From NCBI RefSeq assembly GCF_014207965.1, contig NZ_JACHLM010000002.1, positions 558,001 through 622,000 of the forward strand: a stretch of 64,000 bases of DNA. Direction: 5' to 3'. Below are positions 1-7,743 of this stretch, in pieces; positions within the stretch are counted from its first letter, which is position 1, and each line of letters starts with the position of its first letter. The notes beneath the pieces were generated by a model. That model saw only the letters and a program-made list of their open reading frames with translations. It was not told where the DNA came from and did not search any database. The DNA comes from Brevundimonas bullata (lineage in GTDB: Bacteria > Pseudomonadota > Alphaproteobacteria > Caulobacterales > Caulobacteraceae). Made by a program: the position numbers and the translations under genes.

Positions 1-2
1 AC

Positions 3-1916
3 GGCGTGCCAATCACCAGCGCCATCGTGCCGACGGCTCTGGCCGCCGCTGTGCGCGCCCAGCATCCGGGGATCGCCGACGAAGACCTGGTGGTCGGCTT
101 CCGCCGCCGCATCAGCGATGTGGGCAATCGCGGCAATGAGTCCGAGCGTTCGATGGCCCGCCTCGTCGCCGGCTTCGAAGGCGAGCTGACCAAGAATCTC
201 AGCTACGAGCTCAGCCTGAACTACGGTCGTTCCGACTATGACCAACGCTCGAACGGCGACGTCATGACCGGGCGCTTTCGTCAGGCGCTGGACGCGGTCG
301 TGATCGACGGCGAAACCGTCTGCCGCGACTCCGCCGCGCGCGCCCAGGGTTGCCGGCCGATCTTCATCTTCGAGGAAGGCGGCATCTCCGAAGAGGCGGC
401 GACCTACTTCACCGCCGCGACCGGGCTGGACGCCTTCCAGGAGCAGTACATCGTCAACGGCTTCGTCAGCGGATCGCTGCCGAACGTGTCTCCGGCCGGC
501 GACATCGGCTTCGTCATCGGCGGCGAATACCGCGAAGAGTCCGCCCGCTCGACGCCTGACCCCCTGACCCAGCTCGGCCTGGCCACTGGCAACATCACGC
601 CCGAGACGCGCGGCGCCTTCAATGTCCGCGAAGCTTTCGCCGAACTGCGCATCCCGCTGCTGGCCGACCTGCCCTACGCCCAGGCCCTGGACCTGAACCT
701 GGCGGGCCGCGTGTCCAACTACAGCACCGTCGGATCGACCACCGCCTGGGCCGCTTCGGTTGAATACCTGCCCACCAGTTGGCTCAAGCTGCGCTCGCAG
801 TATGCGGTCGCCGTGCGAGCGCCCAACATCAACGAACTGTTCAACCCCGGCTCCCAGACCTTCCCACAGGTCGGAGATCCCTGCGAAGGCGTGACCCTCA
901 TCGGCGGTAAGGCGGCCTTCCTCAACACCCGCTCCAACATCGCCGATCCGGATGTCGTGCTGAACAGCGGCGTCGACGCCTCGACCATCGGCGACGCCGT
1001 GGCTCAGGCCTGCATGCTGGACTCAGCGATCGCCGCTCGTGTCGCGCGCGACGGCGGCTTCGCCCTGACCCAGCCCGAGTTCCAGGGCGTGTCGGGGTTC
1101 AACACCGGCAACCCGGACCTGACGCCGGAAACGTCCAAGACCTTCACCATCGGCCTGTTGTTCAACCCGCGCTGGAACGACTGGTGGTCGCGCCTGTCGG
1201 TGTCGGCCGACTACTATGACATCTCGATCGAGGACGGCGTCGGCACCTACGGCCGTCAGGTTTCGGTCGATCGCTGCTACGAGAACGCCGCGTCGTTCGA
1301 CCCCACCTCGCCCTTCTGCGGCGGCATCCAGCGCTTCAGCGGCGGCGCCTCGGTCGGGGCCCTGCAATACGTCAACATCCGCAACCTGAACCTGGCCGAG
1401 ATCAATGTCGAAGGCCTGGACCTCAAGGCCAGCTACAGCCTGCCCCTCAATGACGCCTTCTCGGCGCCGTCGATGGACCTGGGCAGCCTTTCGGCCTCCC
1501 TGACCTACAGCCACCTCATCGATTTCAGTTCGACGGCCTTCCCCGGCGCGGCGCCGCAGACCTTCTCCGGCACGGTCGGAGCGCCTGACCATGAAGCAGT
1601 GCTGAACCTGCTCTACGCGCGCGGCCCGCTGCAGGTGACGATGGGCGTGCAATATGTCGGAGAGGCGGACGTGGGCTTCTTTGACCCCGACCTGGAATCC
1701 CTGCTGCCCTCGATGACCTTCGTCAACGCCCAGGTCCGCTACGACCTGAACGACCGAGCCAGCATTTACGCCGGCGTCGACAACCTGTTTGACGAATACA
1801 TGTTCGTCGCGGGCACCAACGGCGACATCGGTCAAGCCACGGGCTGGACCACCTTCCCCGACGTCTATGACGGCCTGGGCCGGCGCTTCTACGGCGGCTT
1901 CCGGTTCAGCTTCTGA
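3..1916 (+). CDS. TonB-dependent receptor, C-terminal part (5' end outside window)
   Basis: This is an outer-membrane active-transport receptor. The reading frame is open from the first bases of the window, so the N-terminal signal, TonB box and plug lie upstream; about 637 residues remain. What is visible is the beta-barrel: alternating aromatic and polar strands, a loop with two cysteines (DGETVCRDSAARAQGC, around residues 100-115) typical of large Caulobacter-type receptors, the late barrel motif YAGVDNLFDEYM, and a terminal Phe (GGFRFSF) as expected for BAM-dependent insertion. The substrate cannot be read from this part. A strong terminator follows the stop codon. Confidence 0.9.
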   Translation, partial: GVPITSAIVPTALAAAVRAQHPGIADEDLVVGFRRRISDVGNRGNESERSMARLVAGFEGELTKNLSYELSLNYGRSDYDQRSNGDVMTGRFRQALDAVVIDGETVCRDSAARAQGCRPIFIFEEGGISEEAATYFTAATGLDAFQEQYIVNGFVSGSLPNVSPAGDIGFVIGGEYREESARSTPDPLTQLGLATGNITPETRGAFNVREAFAELRIPLLADLPYAQALDLNLAGRVSNYSTVGSTTAWAASVEYLPTSWLKLRSQYAVAVRAPNINELFNPGSQTFPQVGDPCEGVTLIGGKAAFLNTRSNIADPDVVLNSGVDASTIGDAVAQACMLDSAIAARVARDGGFALTQPEFQGVSGFNTGNPDLTPETSKTFTIGLLFNPRWNDWWSRLSVSADYYDISIEDGVGTYGRQVSVDRCYENAASFDPTSPFCGGIQRFSGGASVGALQYVNIRNLNLAEINVEGLDLKASYSLPLNDAFSAPSMDLGSLSASLTYSHLIDFSSTAFPGAAPQTFSGTVGAPDHEAVLNLLYARGPLQVTMGVQYVGEADVGFFDPDLESLLPSMTFVNAQVRYDLNDRASIYAGVDNLFDEYMFVAGTNGDIGQATGWTTFPDVYDGLGRRFYGGFRFSF

Positions 1917-1934
1917 ATCTCTGAGAGGGCCAAG

Positions 1935-1967
1935 GAGGGGGCAGGCTTTGCTTGCCCCCTCTCTTAA
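1935..1967 (+). terminator. Rho-independent terminator after TonB receptor
   Basis: An 11-bp stem (GAGGGGGCAGG against CTTGCCCCCTC, one G-T pair) closes a 5-base loop CTTTG and is followed by TCTTAATT. It lies 19 bases after the receptor stop codon, between two convergent genes. Confidence 0.75.
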
Positions 1968-2085
1968 TTGTCTGACGAGATCGCCCCAAGCTTGCATCCG
2001 GGGCTGGACAACTAGGTCTATTGACGAAGCGATCGGATCGCGGACACCGTCGGATTCTGGGTCTCGCCCGGCCCGCCAGCACAGA

Positions 2086-2859
2086 TCAACTCGCGGGAGC
2101 CGCCGCCAGCCAGCCCTCTTCGCGCAAGGCTCCGATCCGCGCGCGCGAGACGGGCGCCTCCAGACCGCCAGTCAGACGCAGTCGCACCTTGCGACCGTCC
2201 TCGACCACGCCGGCGATGGCTTCACGCGCCACCCACCACGAGCGGTGGGTCTGCACGCCCTCCACGTCCTTCAAACCCGCCATGGCCTGGGACAGGGACA
2301 TCAGCACCAGGGCTGAACCCTGCGGCGTATGAACCCGGACATAGTGATCCTCCATCTGCAGGCACAGCACGGTCCGCCCAAGCCGGGGCGGCAGCCGGTC
2401 ACGCGGGTCGGCGGACGACGTGTCGGGTCCTGCGGGGACGGCCTCTCGCGATCGCGTGGCCCACAGCATGCCCAGGGTCGCCAGGGTGCTGATCACCAGG
2501 CCCTGACCATACCATTCCAGCCAGCCGACCTGACCGACTACGGGCCACAGCCTGACCGCCAGAACCCGGCTGAGCACGGCGGGCAAAAGGGTCAGAACCG
2601 CGATGGCCGGCGGCGTCCACAGCCAGGCCGAAACGCCCCGACCGTTCGCCCACCGCGTCAGGATCGGCAGGCTGACGCCGAAGGCCAGCCATCCGCCCCA
2701 CAGACAGACCACCCAATAGGCCGTGCGCACCGGCAGGGTTCCAGTCAGATAACTGCCGAACGGACCGATCGCACCCAGGGTCAGGCCCACGACGGTCGAG
2801 ACGGCGAACCCCGTCGCCGCCGCACGCCACCGCCTGTCTTTCAGCCACGTCGATTCCAT
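2086..2859 (-). CDS. Membrane-anchored LytTR-family transcriptional regulator
   Basis: This is a 257-residue protein. The N-terminal half holds four hydrophobic spans (about residues 10-30, 40-60, 75-95 and 108-128). The C-terminal half is a LytTR DNA-binding domain (about 150-250) with the usual features: LCLQMEDHYVRVHT, a central LSQAMAGL helix, HRSWWVAREAI and a final RLTGGLEAPVSR strand. There is no receiver domain, so it is the membrane-LytTR type in which the spans probably sense a signal, not a two-component response regulator. The ATG is preferred over an in-frame TTG five codons upstream because AGGG sits about 6 bases before it. It is divergent from the hydrolase, a possible target. 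The signal is unknown. Confidence 0.85.
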   Translation of the reverse strand: MESTWLKDRRWRAAATGFAVSTVVGLTLGAIGPFGSYLTGTLPVRTAYWVVCLWGGWLAFGVSLPILTRWANGRGVSAWLWTPPAIAVLTLLPAVLSRVLAVRLWPVVGQVGWLEWYGQGLVISTLATLGMLWATRSREAVPAGPDTSSADPRDRLPPRLGRTVLCLQMEDHYVRVHTPQGSALVLMSLSQAMAGLKDVEGVQTHRSWWVAREAIAGVVEDGRKVRLRLTGGLEAPVSRARIGALREEGWLAAAPAS

Positions 2860-3003
2860 CCCCCACCCTAGCAAGCGTTGCGGGCTATTGCAGCCGTTCG
2901 CCCGACCACGAACCCGTTCGCCCGTTCGCCCATCTCAGCTGGCGCGACGACAGGGAGCGGCCTCACACAGCCTCATCACCTGCCGCTTAGAAAGCTCGTT
3001 CGA

Positions 3004-3981
3004 ATGTCCACCGCCGCCCTGATCGCCGCCGCCTCCATCCTGCTGCCCCCCGGCGCCACAGCCGCCACGCCAAGCCTGCCTCAGGCCGTTCCGCAGCCGA
3101 CCGCGCAAGCCGGTCCGACGATCCGCGACGGCGTGGCCTATTCTCGCCTGACCGTGAGCGACGGCGATCAGCCTGCCATCGAGGCGGGGGTCTGGTATCC
3201 AGCCGAAACGGCCACGGCGCCGCGCCCGCTGATCGTCGTCTCCCATGGCAACGGCGGCGATTTCCGCAGTCACCGCGACACGGTCCAGGCCCTGGCAAGG
3301 GCCGGTTTCGTTGTCGCGACGTTGACCCACACCGGCGACAACTGGCGCGACCAGAGCCGCGCCACCGATGTCGTCGGCCGCGGCCGCCAGCTATCGGTGC
3401 TGATCGACCACATGCTGGGCCAATGGGAAGGCAAAGCCGGGATCGACGCAGAGCGGATCGGGGCCTTCGGCTTCTCCGCCGGCGGCTTCACCGTGCTGGC
3501 GGCGGCGGGCGGCGATCCCGACCTGATGCGACTGGTCGATCACTGCCGAGCCAACCCGGCCTTCTATGATTGCCGCCTCGTGGGCCGCTACTCAGAGACG
3601 ATGAACAATGGCCAGGGCGCGCCGCGCCTGCCGCACGACGCCCGCCTCAAGGCCCTGGTCGTCGCCGCCCCGGCTCTGGGCTTCACCTTCACCCGAGAAG
3701 GCCTGGCCAAGGTGACCCAGCCGATCCAGCTGTGGCAGGCTGGGGCCGACCAGATCCTGCCCTCGCCCTTCTACGCCGAGCCGGTGCGCGACGCCCTGCC
3801 GCGCCCGCCTGAGTACAAGCGTATCGACGGCGCCGGCCATTTCGACTTCATGCCGCCCTGCCCGCCGGAACTGGCCGCCAACGCCCCCATGATCTGCGCT
3901 CCCACCCCAGGCTTCGACCGCGCCCTGTTTCACGAGACCCTGAACCGCGAAATGATCCGCTTCTTCAAGACCCATCTCTGA
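3004..3981 (+). CDS. Secreted alpha/beta hydrolase (dienelactone-hydrolase/PAF-acetylhydrolase-like)
   Basis: This is a 325-residue predicted periplasmic serine hydrolase. The chosen ATG opens a signal peptide (MSTAALIAAASILLPPGATA); upstream in-frame codons encode no recognisable domain. The core shows an oxyanion-type segment IVVSHGNGGDFRSH, the nucleophile elbow GAFGFSAGGF (Ser in GFSAGG), and a late DGAGHFDF bearing the probable catalytic His; the Asp is likely in QAGADQIL. Cys pairs in the cap (HCRANPAFYDC and MPPCPPELAANAPMIC) suggest disulfides, consistent with export. The family is recognisable but the substrate is not. The stop precedes a gene-poor stretch containing a receptor remnant. 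Confidence 0.85.
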   Translation: MSTAALIAAASILLPPGATAATPSLPQAVPQPTAQAGPTIRDGVAYSRLTVSDGDQPAIEAGVWYPAETATAPRPLIVVSHGNGGDFRSHRDTVQALARAGFVVATLTHTGDNWRDQSRATDVVGRGRQLSVLIDHMLGQWEGKAGIDAERIGAFGFSAGGFTVLAAAGGDPDLMRLVDHCRANPAFYDCRLVGRYSETMNNGQGAPRLPHDARLKALVVAAPALGFTFTREGLAKVTQPIQLWQAGADQILPSPFYAEPVRDALPRPPEYKRIDGAGHFDFMPPCPPELAANAPMICAPTPGFDRALFHETLNREMIRFFKTHL

Positions 3982-4212
3982 CCGATATTGGGCGGCGGCA
4001 TGAGAAGGTAGTGTCAAACTACACAGAGGGCGGCGGGGATCGACATGTGAAAGGCCTGGGAGACCGCCACCCCGCCGATGGACTTGCAGGTCTTCAACCG
4101 CGCTGACCCGTTCACCATCGCGACCAGGTCGGCCGGACTGCATAGCCAGGCATCCGAACCTCAACCAAATTGCGCCCCCCCCTGACATGCGGGAGACGGC
4201 GCAATCGCAGCA

Positions 4213-4605
4213 TCAGAAGCTGTATCGAAGCCCCACGACATAGGTCGCCGGGGCGCCGACCAGCCGCGACGCGCCGTTCAGCTGCGGGAAATAGACCTCG
4301 TCGCTGATGTTGCGACCATAGGCGAAGACCGCCCCGTTTGGCCGCCGCCTGCAGGTCCACGCGCGCGTTCACAAGGGTGTAGGCCTCGGCGGCATTGCCC
4401 CCGGCGCGGCGTTCAGGCGGTTACTCTCCTCGCCGTGGTGCGAAACCGACAGCCGTGTGCCCAGACGCCAGCCATTGGCAAGCATCAGCCAGTGGTTCAG
4501 CGAGGTGGTGGCCGTCAAGTCCGGCGCGCCCGGCAGGGGATCCCCGGCGAATGTGAGCGCCCGCAAAGAAGGCTCCAATGCCCCTGCTGACGCCTCCAAA
4601 TCAAT
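4213..4605 (-). pseudogene. Decayed TonB-dependent receptor, C-terminal remnant with frameshifts
   Basis: Read on the minus strand, three frames must be joined to recover one receptor C-terminus. The first piece (about 4605-4410) gives [19 protein letters not shown], the typical late-barrel GDxLPGAPxxT segment, ending near LNAAPGA. A second frame gives [15 protein letters not shown] (about 4390-4345). A third gives [14 protein letters not shown] and ends VVGLRYSF then TGA at 4213. That means at least two indels in about 390 bases. Everything N-terminal to this is gone, because copB ends immediately upstream at 4609. The remnant probably marks a deletion or insertion junction next to the copper genes. 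The stretch 3982-4212 beyond it holds no gene I can support. Confidence 0.75.
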
Positions 4606-4608
4606 GAT

Positions 4609-5823
4609 CTAGAACCAGGCCTTGATGCCGACAACGAAGCTCGTCGCAGCCACGTCGTCGCCGCGAACCTTGACGTAATCGGCGGTGTCGCCAAACGAAC
4701 GGCTCCACTCGACCCCGACATAGGGGGCGAACTCCTTGCGGATCTCGTAGCGCAGGCGCAACCCTGCCGTGACCGAGGTCAGGCCTGAACCGATCTCCAG
4801 CTCGGGGATGTCGCTGGCGGAAAAGGCCACCTCGATCGCCGGTTGCAGGATCCATTTCTGGGTGATGCGCTGGTCGTATTCCGCCTCGACGCGAGCGGTC
4901 AGATCACCCTGGGTCGACAGGAAGGCGGCGGCGCTCATCTCGAACCAGTAGGGCGCGACGCCCTGGACCCCGACGGTCAGGTGGGTCGTGTCGTCGCCGT
5001 CGGGGCGGAAGTCCTGGCGCACACCGGCCTGTAGGTCCCAGAAGGGCGCTACGGCGCGGCTGTAGAGGGCCTGGACCTCGGCGTCGTGCAGCTTGCCGTC
5101 GAACGCGCCCTCGCCCTCGGTCTTCCACCAGAAGCGGTTGATGTCGCCGCCGGTCCAGCCCTGGGCGTTCCAGCTGTAGCCCTCCTCGCCGTCGCCGAAG
5201 CTGGCTTCGAGCGTGTCGATCAGGACCGCCGTGGTGCGCACGTCGCCGTTCTCGGCCAGCAACTGCTTGCGCGCCACCGCCATGACGGCGGGATCGAACA
5301 GCAGGTCCGCCGCATGGGCGGGCGCCGCGCGGGCGGCGGCGGGCGGCGGCGTCTCGACCATGCGTCCTCCGATCGCGTCCACGCTGGTCGGGATGTTCGG
5401 CGGGCCGCCGGTCATGGCCGACATGTCGTGCCCCGCATGAGGATCAGCGGCGGGCGTCTGGCCCATGTTGTGACCTGCATGAGGATCAGCAGGTGCCTGG
5501 GCCGGAGGCATCTGCATCCCGCTCATGTCATGACCAGCATGAGGGTCAGCAGGAGTCTGCGCCGGAGCCATCGGCATGGCGCCCATATCGTGGCCGGCGT
5601 GCGGGTCGGCGGCAGGAGCCGGGGCCGTAGCCGGAGGCGCGACGCGGCGCGGCTGAGGCGCAGCTGCGCGCGGCTTGGGCTTGGGGGCGGGTCGGGCTTG
5701 CGGCGGACGCGCAGGCGCAACGTGGGCGCCGTGACCGGCATGACCGCCGTGGCTCTGGGCGGCCGAACCGGCGGCCAGGATCAAGGGTAGGACCGCGACA
5801 GCGGCGAACAGGGCGCGGCTCAT
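4609..5823 (-). CDS. copB: Copper resistance outer-membrane protein CopB/PcoB family
   Basis: This is a 404-residue outer-membrane copper resistance protein. It starts with a signal peptide (residues 1-22), followed by a low-complexity Ala/Pro and His/Met-rich segment with four DPHAGHDM-type repeats (about 72-140) suited to binding copper. The conserved CopB domain (about 165-404) carries the family's WNAQGWTGGDINRFWWKTEG signature, EVQALYSRAVAPFWDLQAG and a terminal aromatic (KAWF) as in beta-barrels. The ATG overlaps the copA stop in an ATGA, so the two genes are co-translated. CopB usually works with the periplasmic oxidase CopA to sequester or oxidise copper. Confidence 0.93.
   Translation of the reverse strand: MSRALFAAVAVLPLILAAGSAAQSHGGHAGHGAHVAPARPPQARPAPKPKPRAAAPQPRRVAPPATAPAPAADPHAGHDMGAMPMAPAQTPADPHAGHDMSGMQMPPAQAPADPHAGHNMGQTPAADPHAGHDMSAMTGGPPNIPTSVDAIGGRMVETPPPAAARAAPAHAADLLFDPAVMAVARKQLLAENGDVRTTAVLIDTLEASFGDGEEGYSWNAQGWTGGDINRFWWKTEGEGAFDGKLHDAEVQALYSRAVAPFWDLQAGVRQDFRPDGDDTTHLTVGVQGVAPYWFEMSAAAFLSTQGDLTARVEAEYDQRITQKWILQPAIEVAFSASDIPELEIGSGLTSVTAGLRLRYEIRKEFAPYVGVEWSRSFGDTADYVKVRGDDVAATSFVVGIKAWF
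5400..5607 (-). repeat. Four imperfect His/Met-rich repeats inside copB
   Basis: The coding strand carries four tandem units, each beginning ADPHAGHDM or ADPHAGHNM and spaced by 13-20 residues rich in Met, Pro and Ala. The bases are repeated too (GACCAGCATGAGGGTCAGC-like units in plus orientation). Copy number could vary by slippage. Confidence 0.8.
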
Positions 5824-7592
5824 CTGGCGGCTCCTTCCAGCGGACGAACCGTGACGACGTTGAACATCCCCGCGTGCATGTGCATCAGCAGGTGGCAGTG
5901 GAAGGCCCAGTCGCCCGGCGCATTGGCGGTCAGGTCGAACGTCACCTTGCCCCCAGGCGCGACGTTCACCGTGTGCTTCAGCGGCTGATAGCCGTCGTGG
6001 CCGTTGACCAGCTCGAAGAAGTGGCCATGCAGGTGGATCGGGTGGGCCATCATGGTGTCGTTGACTAGGGTCACACGCACCCGCTCGTTCAGCTCGAAGC
6101 GGATCGGCTCGACCAGCTCCGAGAACTTGCGGCCGTCAAAGCCCCACATGAACCGTTCCATATTGCCGGTCAGGTGGATTTCCATCGACCGGGACGGCGG
6201 GCGCGCATCCTTGTTGGGTTCAAGGGATCGCAGGTCGATATAGACCAGCACCCGGTGATCGACGTCCTGAAGGCCCTGAGGCCGTTCGCCCAGTCGGTTG
6301 GCCGGGGCTGGCGAAATCATGTCCACCCCGACGCCGACCGCCATGTCGGCGGGGGCTTTGTTCGGGTCGCGCATGCTCATGGCGTCGTGGTCCATCGGCG
6401 CGGCGGCGGCGGCTCCCGCCGCTGCACCATGAGCCGAATGGTCCATCCCCGCCATTGAGCCGTGATCCATGCCCCCCATGCCCATGTCGGCCATGGTCAG
6501 GTTGGGAACCTTGCGCAGCGGCGGGACCTCCGCCGTCATGCCCAGACGCGGCGCCAGGGTCGCGCGGCCCATGCCCGAACGGTCGATGGCTTCGGACACG
6601 ATGGTATAGGCGCGGTCCTCAAGCGGGCGGACGATGACGTCATAGGTCTCGGCCACCGAAATCTGGAACTCGTCGATCTCGATCGGGCGCACGTGCTCGC
6701 CGTCAGCCTGGACCACGGTCATCGCCAGACCGGGGATACGGACGTTGAAGATCGACATGGCCGAAGCGTTGATGACGCGCAGACGCACCCGCTCGCCGGG
6801 GCGGAACAGGCCCGTCCAGTTCTCTTCCGGGCCGTGGCCGTTGACCAGATAGGTATAGGTCGTGCCGTTGACGTCGAGGATGTCGCGCGGGTCCATCCTC
6901 ATCCCCGCCCACATCCGGCGCTCGGCCAGATCCATCCCGTCCGACCCGTCCAGCAGGCCGGCCAGGGTGGTCTTTTGCATGTTGAAGTAGCCGGGGCTCT
7001 TCTTCAGCTTGGCCAGAATTTCGTGCGGATGGAGGAAGCTCCAGTCCGACAGGACCAGAACATGCTCGCGGTCATAACCGACCGGATCGACGCCCGCCGG
7101 GTCGATGACGATGGGACCATAGTGGCCCATGGCCTCCTGCATCCCCGAATGGCTGTGATACCAGTACGTGCCCGACTGCTTGATCGGGAACTCATAGACG
7201 AAGGTCTCGCGCGGCTTGATGCCGGGGAAGCTGATCCCCGGCACGCCGTCCATCTGGAACGGCAGCAGCAGGCCGTGCCAGTGGATCGAGGTGTCCTCGT
7301 CCAGGGTGTTGGTCACCGACAGACGCACGTTATGCCCCTCGCGCATCCGCAGCAGGGGCGCGGGCAGCAGGCCGTTGACGGTGAAGGCGTGGCCAGTGCG
7401 GCCGCCGACGGTGAAGTTCGAGTGGCCCACCGTCAGGTCGATGTTCGGCCCCGTCAGCGTCGGCAGGTCGGCGCGCAGGCCCGGCGATCCGGTTTGCGCC
7501 CAGGCGGGCAGCAGGCCCTGAAGGCCGAGCATGCCGCCTCCCAGGGCGGCGCCGCGCAGCAGGGACCTGCGATCAAGGACGCTCTGGGTCAT
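5820..7592 (-). CDS. copA: Periplasmic multicopper oxidase CopA/PcoA family
   Basis: This is a Tat-exported copper-resistance oxidase of about 590 residues. The start is set just before the twin-arginine signal (DRRSLLRGAALGGG); alternative in-frame ATGs at 7604 and 7643 only lengthen the leader. All four copper-site motifs are present: IHWHGLLLPFQMDG and YWYHSHSGMQEA near the N-terminus, and HPIHLHGHFFEL and HCHLLMHMHAGM near the C-terminus. A Met/His-rich stretch (MADMGMGGMDHGSMAGMDHS onward, about residues 380-430) is the usual extra copper-loading region. It probably oxidises Cu(I) in the periplasm. It is first in a copA-copB operon divergent from the ATPase operon; the shared 71-122 bp region contains the CueR site. 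Confidence 0.95.
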   Translation of the reverse strand: MTQSVLDRRSLLRGAALGGGMLGLQGLLPAWAQTGSPGLRADLPTLTGPNIDLTVGHSNFTVGGRTGHAFTVNGLLPAPLLRMREGHNVRLSVTNTLDEDTSIHWHGLLLPFQMDGVPGISFPGIKPRETFVYEFPIKQSGTYWYHSHSGMQEAMGHYGPIVIDPAGVDPVGYDREHVLVLSDWSFLHPHEILAKLKKSPGYFNMQKTTLAGLLDGSDGMDLAERRMWAGMRMDPRDILDVNGTTYTYLVNGHGPEENWTGLFRPGERVRLRVINASAMSIFNVRIPGLAMTVVQADGEHVRPIEIDEFQISVAETYDVIVRPLEDRAYTIVSEAIDRSGMGRATLAPRLGMTAEVPPLRKVPNLTMADMGMGGMDHGSMAGMDHSAHGAAAGAAAAAPMDHDAMSMRDPNKAPADMAVGVGVDMISPAPANRLGERPQGLQDVDHRVLVYIDLRSLEPNKDARPPSRSMEIHLTGNMERFMWGFDGRKFSELVEPIRFELNERVRVTLVNDTMMAHPIHLHGHFFELVNGHDGYQPLKHTVNVAPGGKVTFDLTANAPGDWAFHCHLLMHMHAGMFNVVTVRPLEGAAR

Positions 7593-7652
7593 GTCTCGGC
7601 TCATCCTTCTGGAAGCAATCTGACCGGCTGAATAAACCATCATGCTCAGGCG

Positions 7653-7683
7653 TTGACCTTCCCATGACAGGAAGGTTTAGAGA
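7653..7683 (+). promoter_or_regulatory. CueR-type promoter/operator for the Cu+-ATPase operon
   Basis: The perfect 7-bp dyad ACCTTCC-N7-GGAAGGT (7656-7676) lies inside a long 19-base spacer between a -35 TTGACC (7653-7658) and a -10 TAGAGA (7678-7683). This is the classic MerR/CueR layout, with nearly the same bases as the Escherichia coli copA promoter. It points toward the ATPase, and the cueR gene in the same operon gives an obvious feedback loop. Confidence 0.92.
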
Positions 7684-7695
7684 GGAGAGGCTCCA

Positions 7696-7743
7696 ATGAC
7701 GAAAGGCTCCGCCCATGTCCGCCGCCTCCCCCAGAATCCTTGA
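7696..7743 (+). other. Possible 15-codon leader ORF overlapping the Cu+-ATPase start
   Basis: An ATG with a good ribosome site (GGAGAGG, 5 bases upstream of the ATG) opens a 15-residue frame, [15 protein letters not shown], that ends at TGA 7741-7743, 26 bases inside the ATPase gene in another frame. The ATPase ATG at 7715 itself has only a weak AAAGG. Translational coupling is possible. The leader has no recognisable domain, and it may be chance. Confidence 0.3.

Noticed and set aside
1023..1997. Long open frame (324 codons) antisense to the TonB receptor
   Set aside because: Composition is the Arg/Gly/Ala/Val-rich pattern of antisense frames in high-GC genes, with no domain; the receptor on the other strand is certain.
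4112..4372. Minus-strand frame upstream of the hydrolase end
   Set aside because: Only part of it (NARVDLQAA) belongs to the decayed receptor; as a protein it has no support and is covered by the pseudogene entry.
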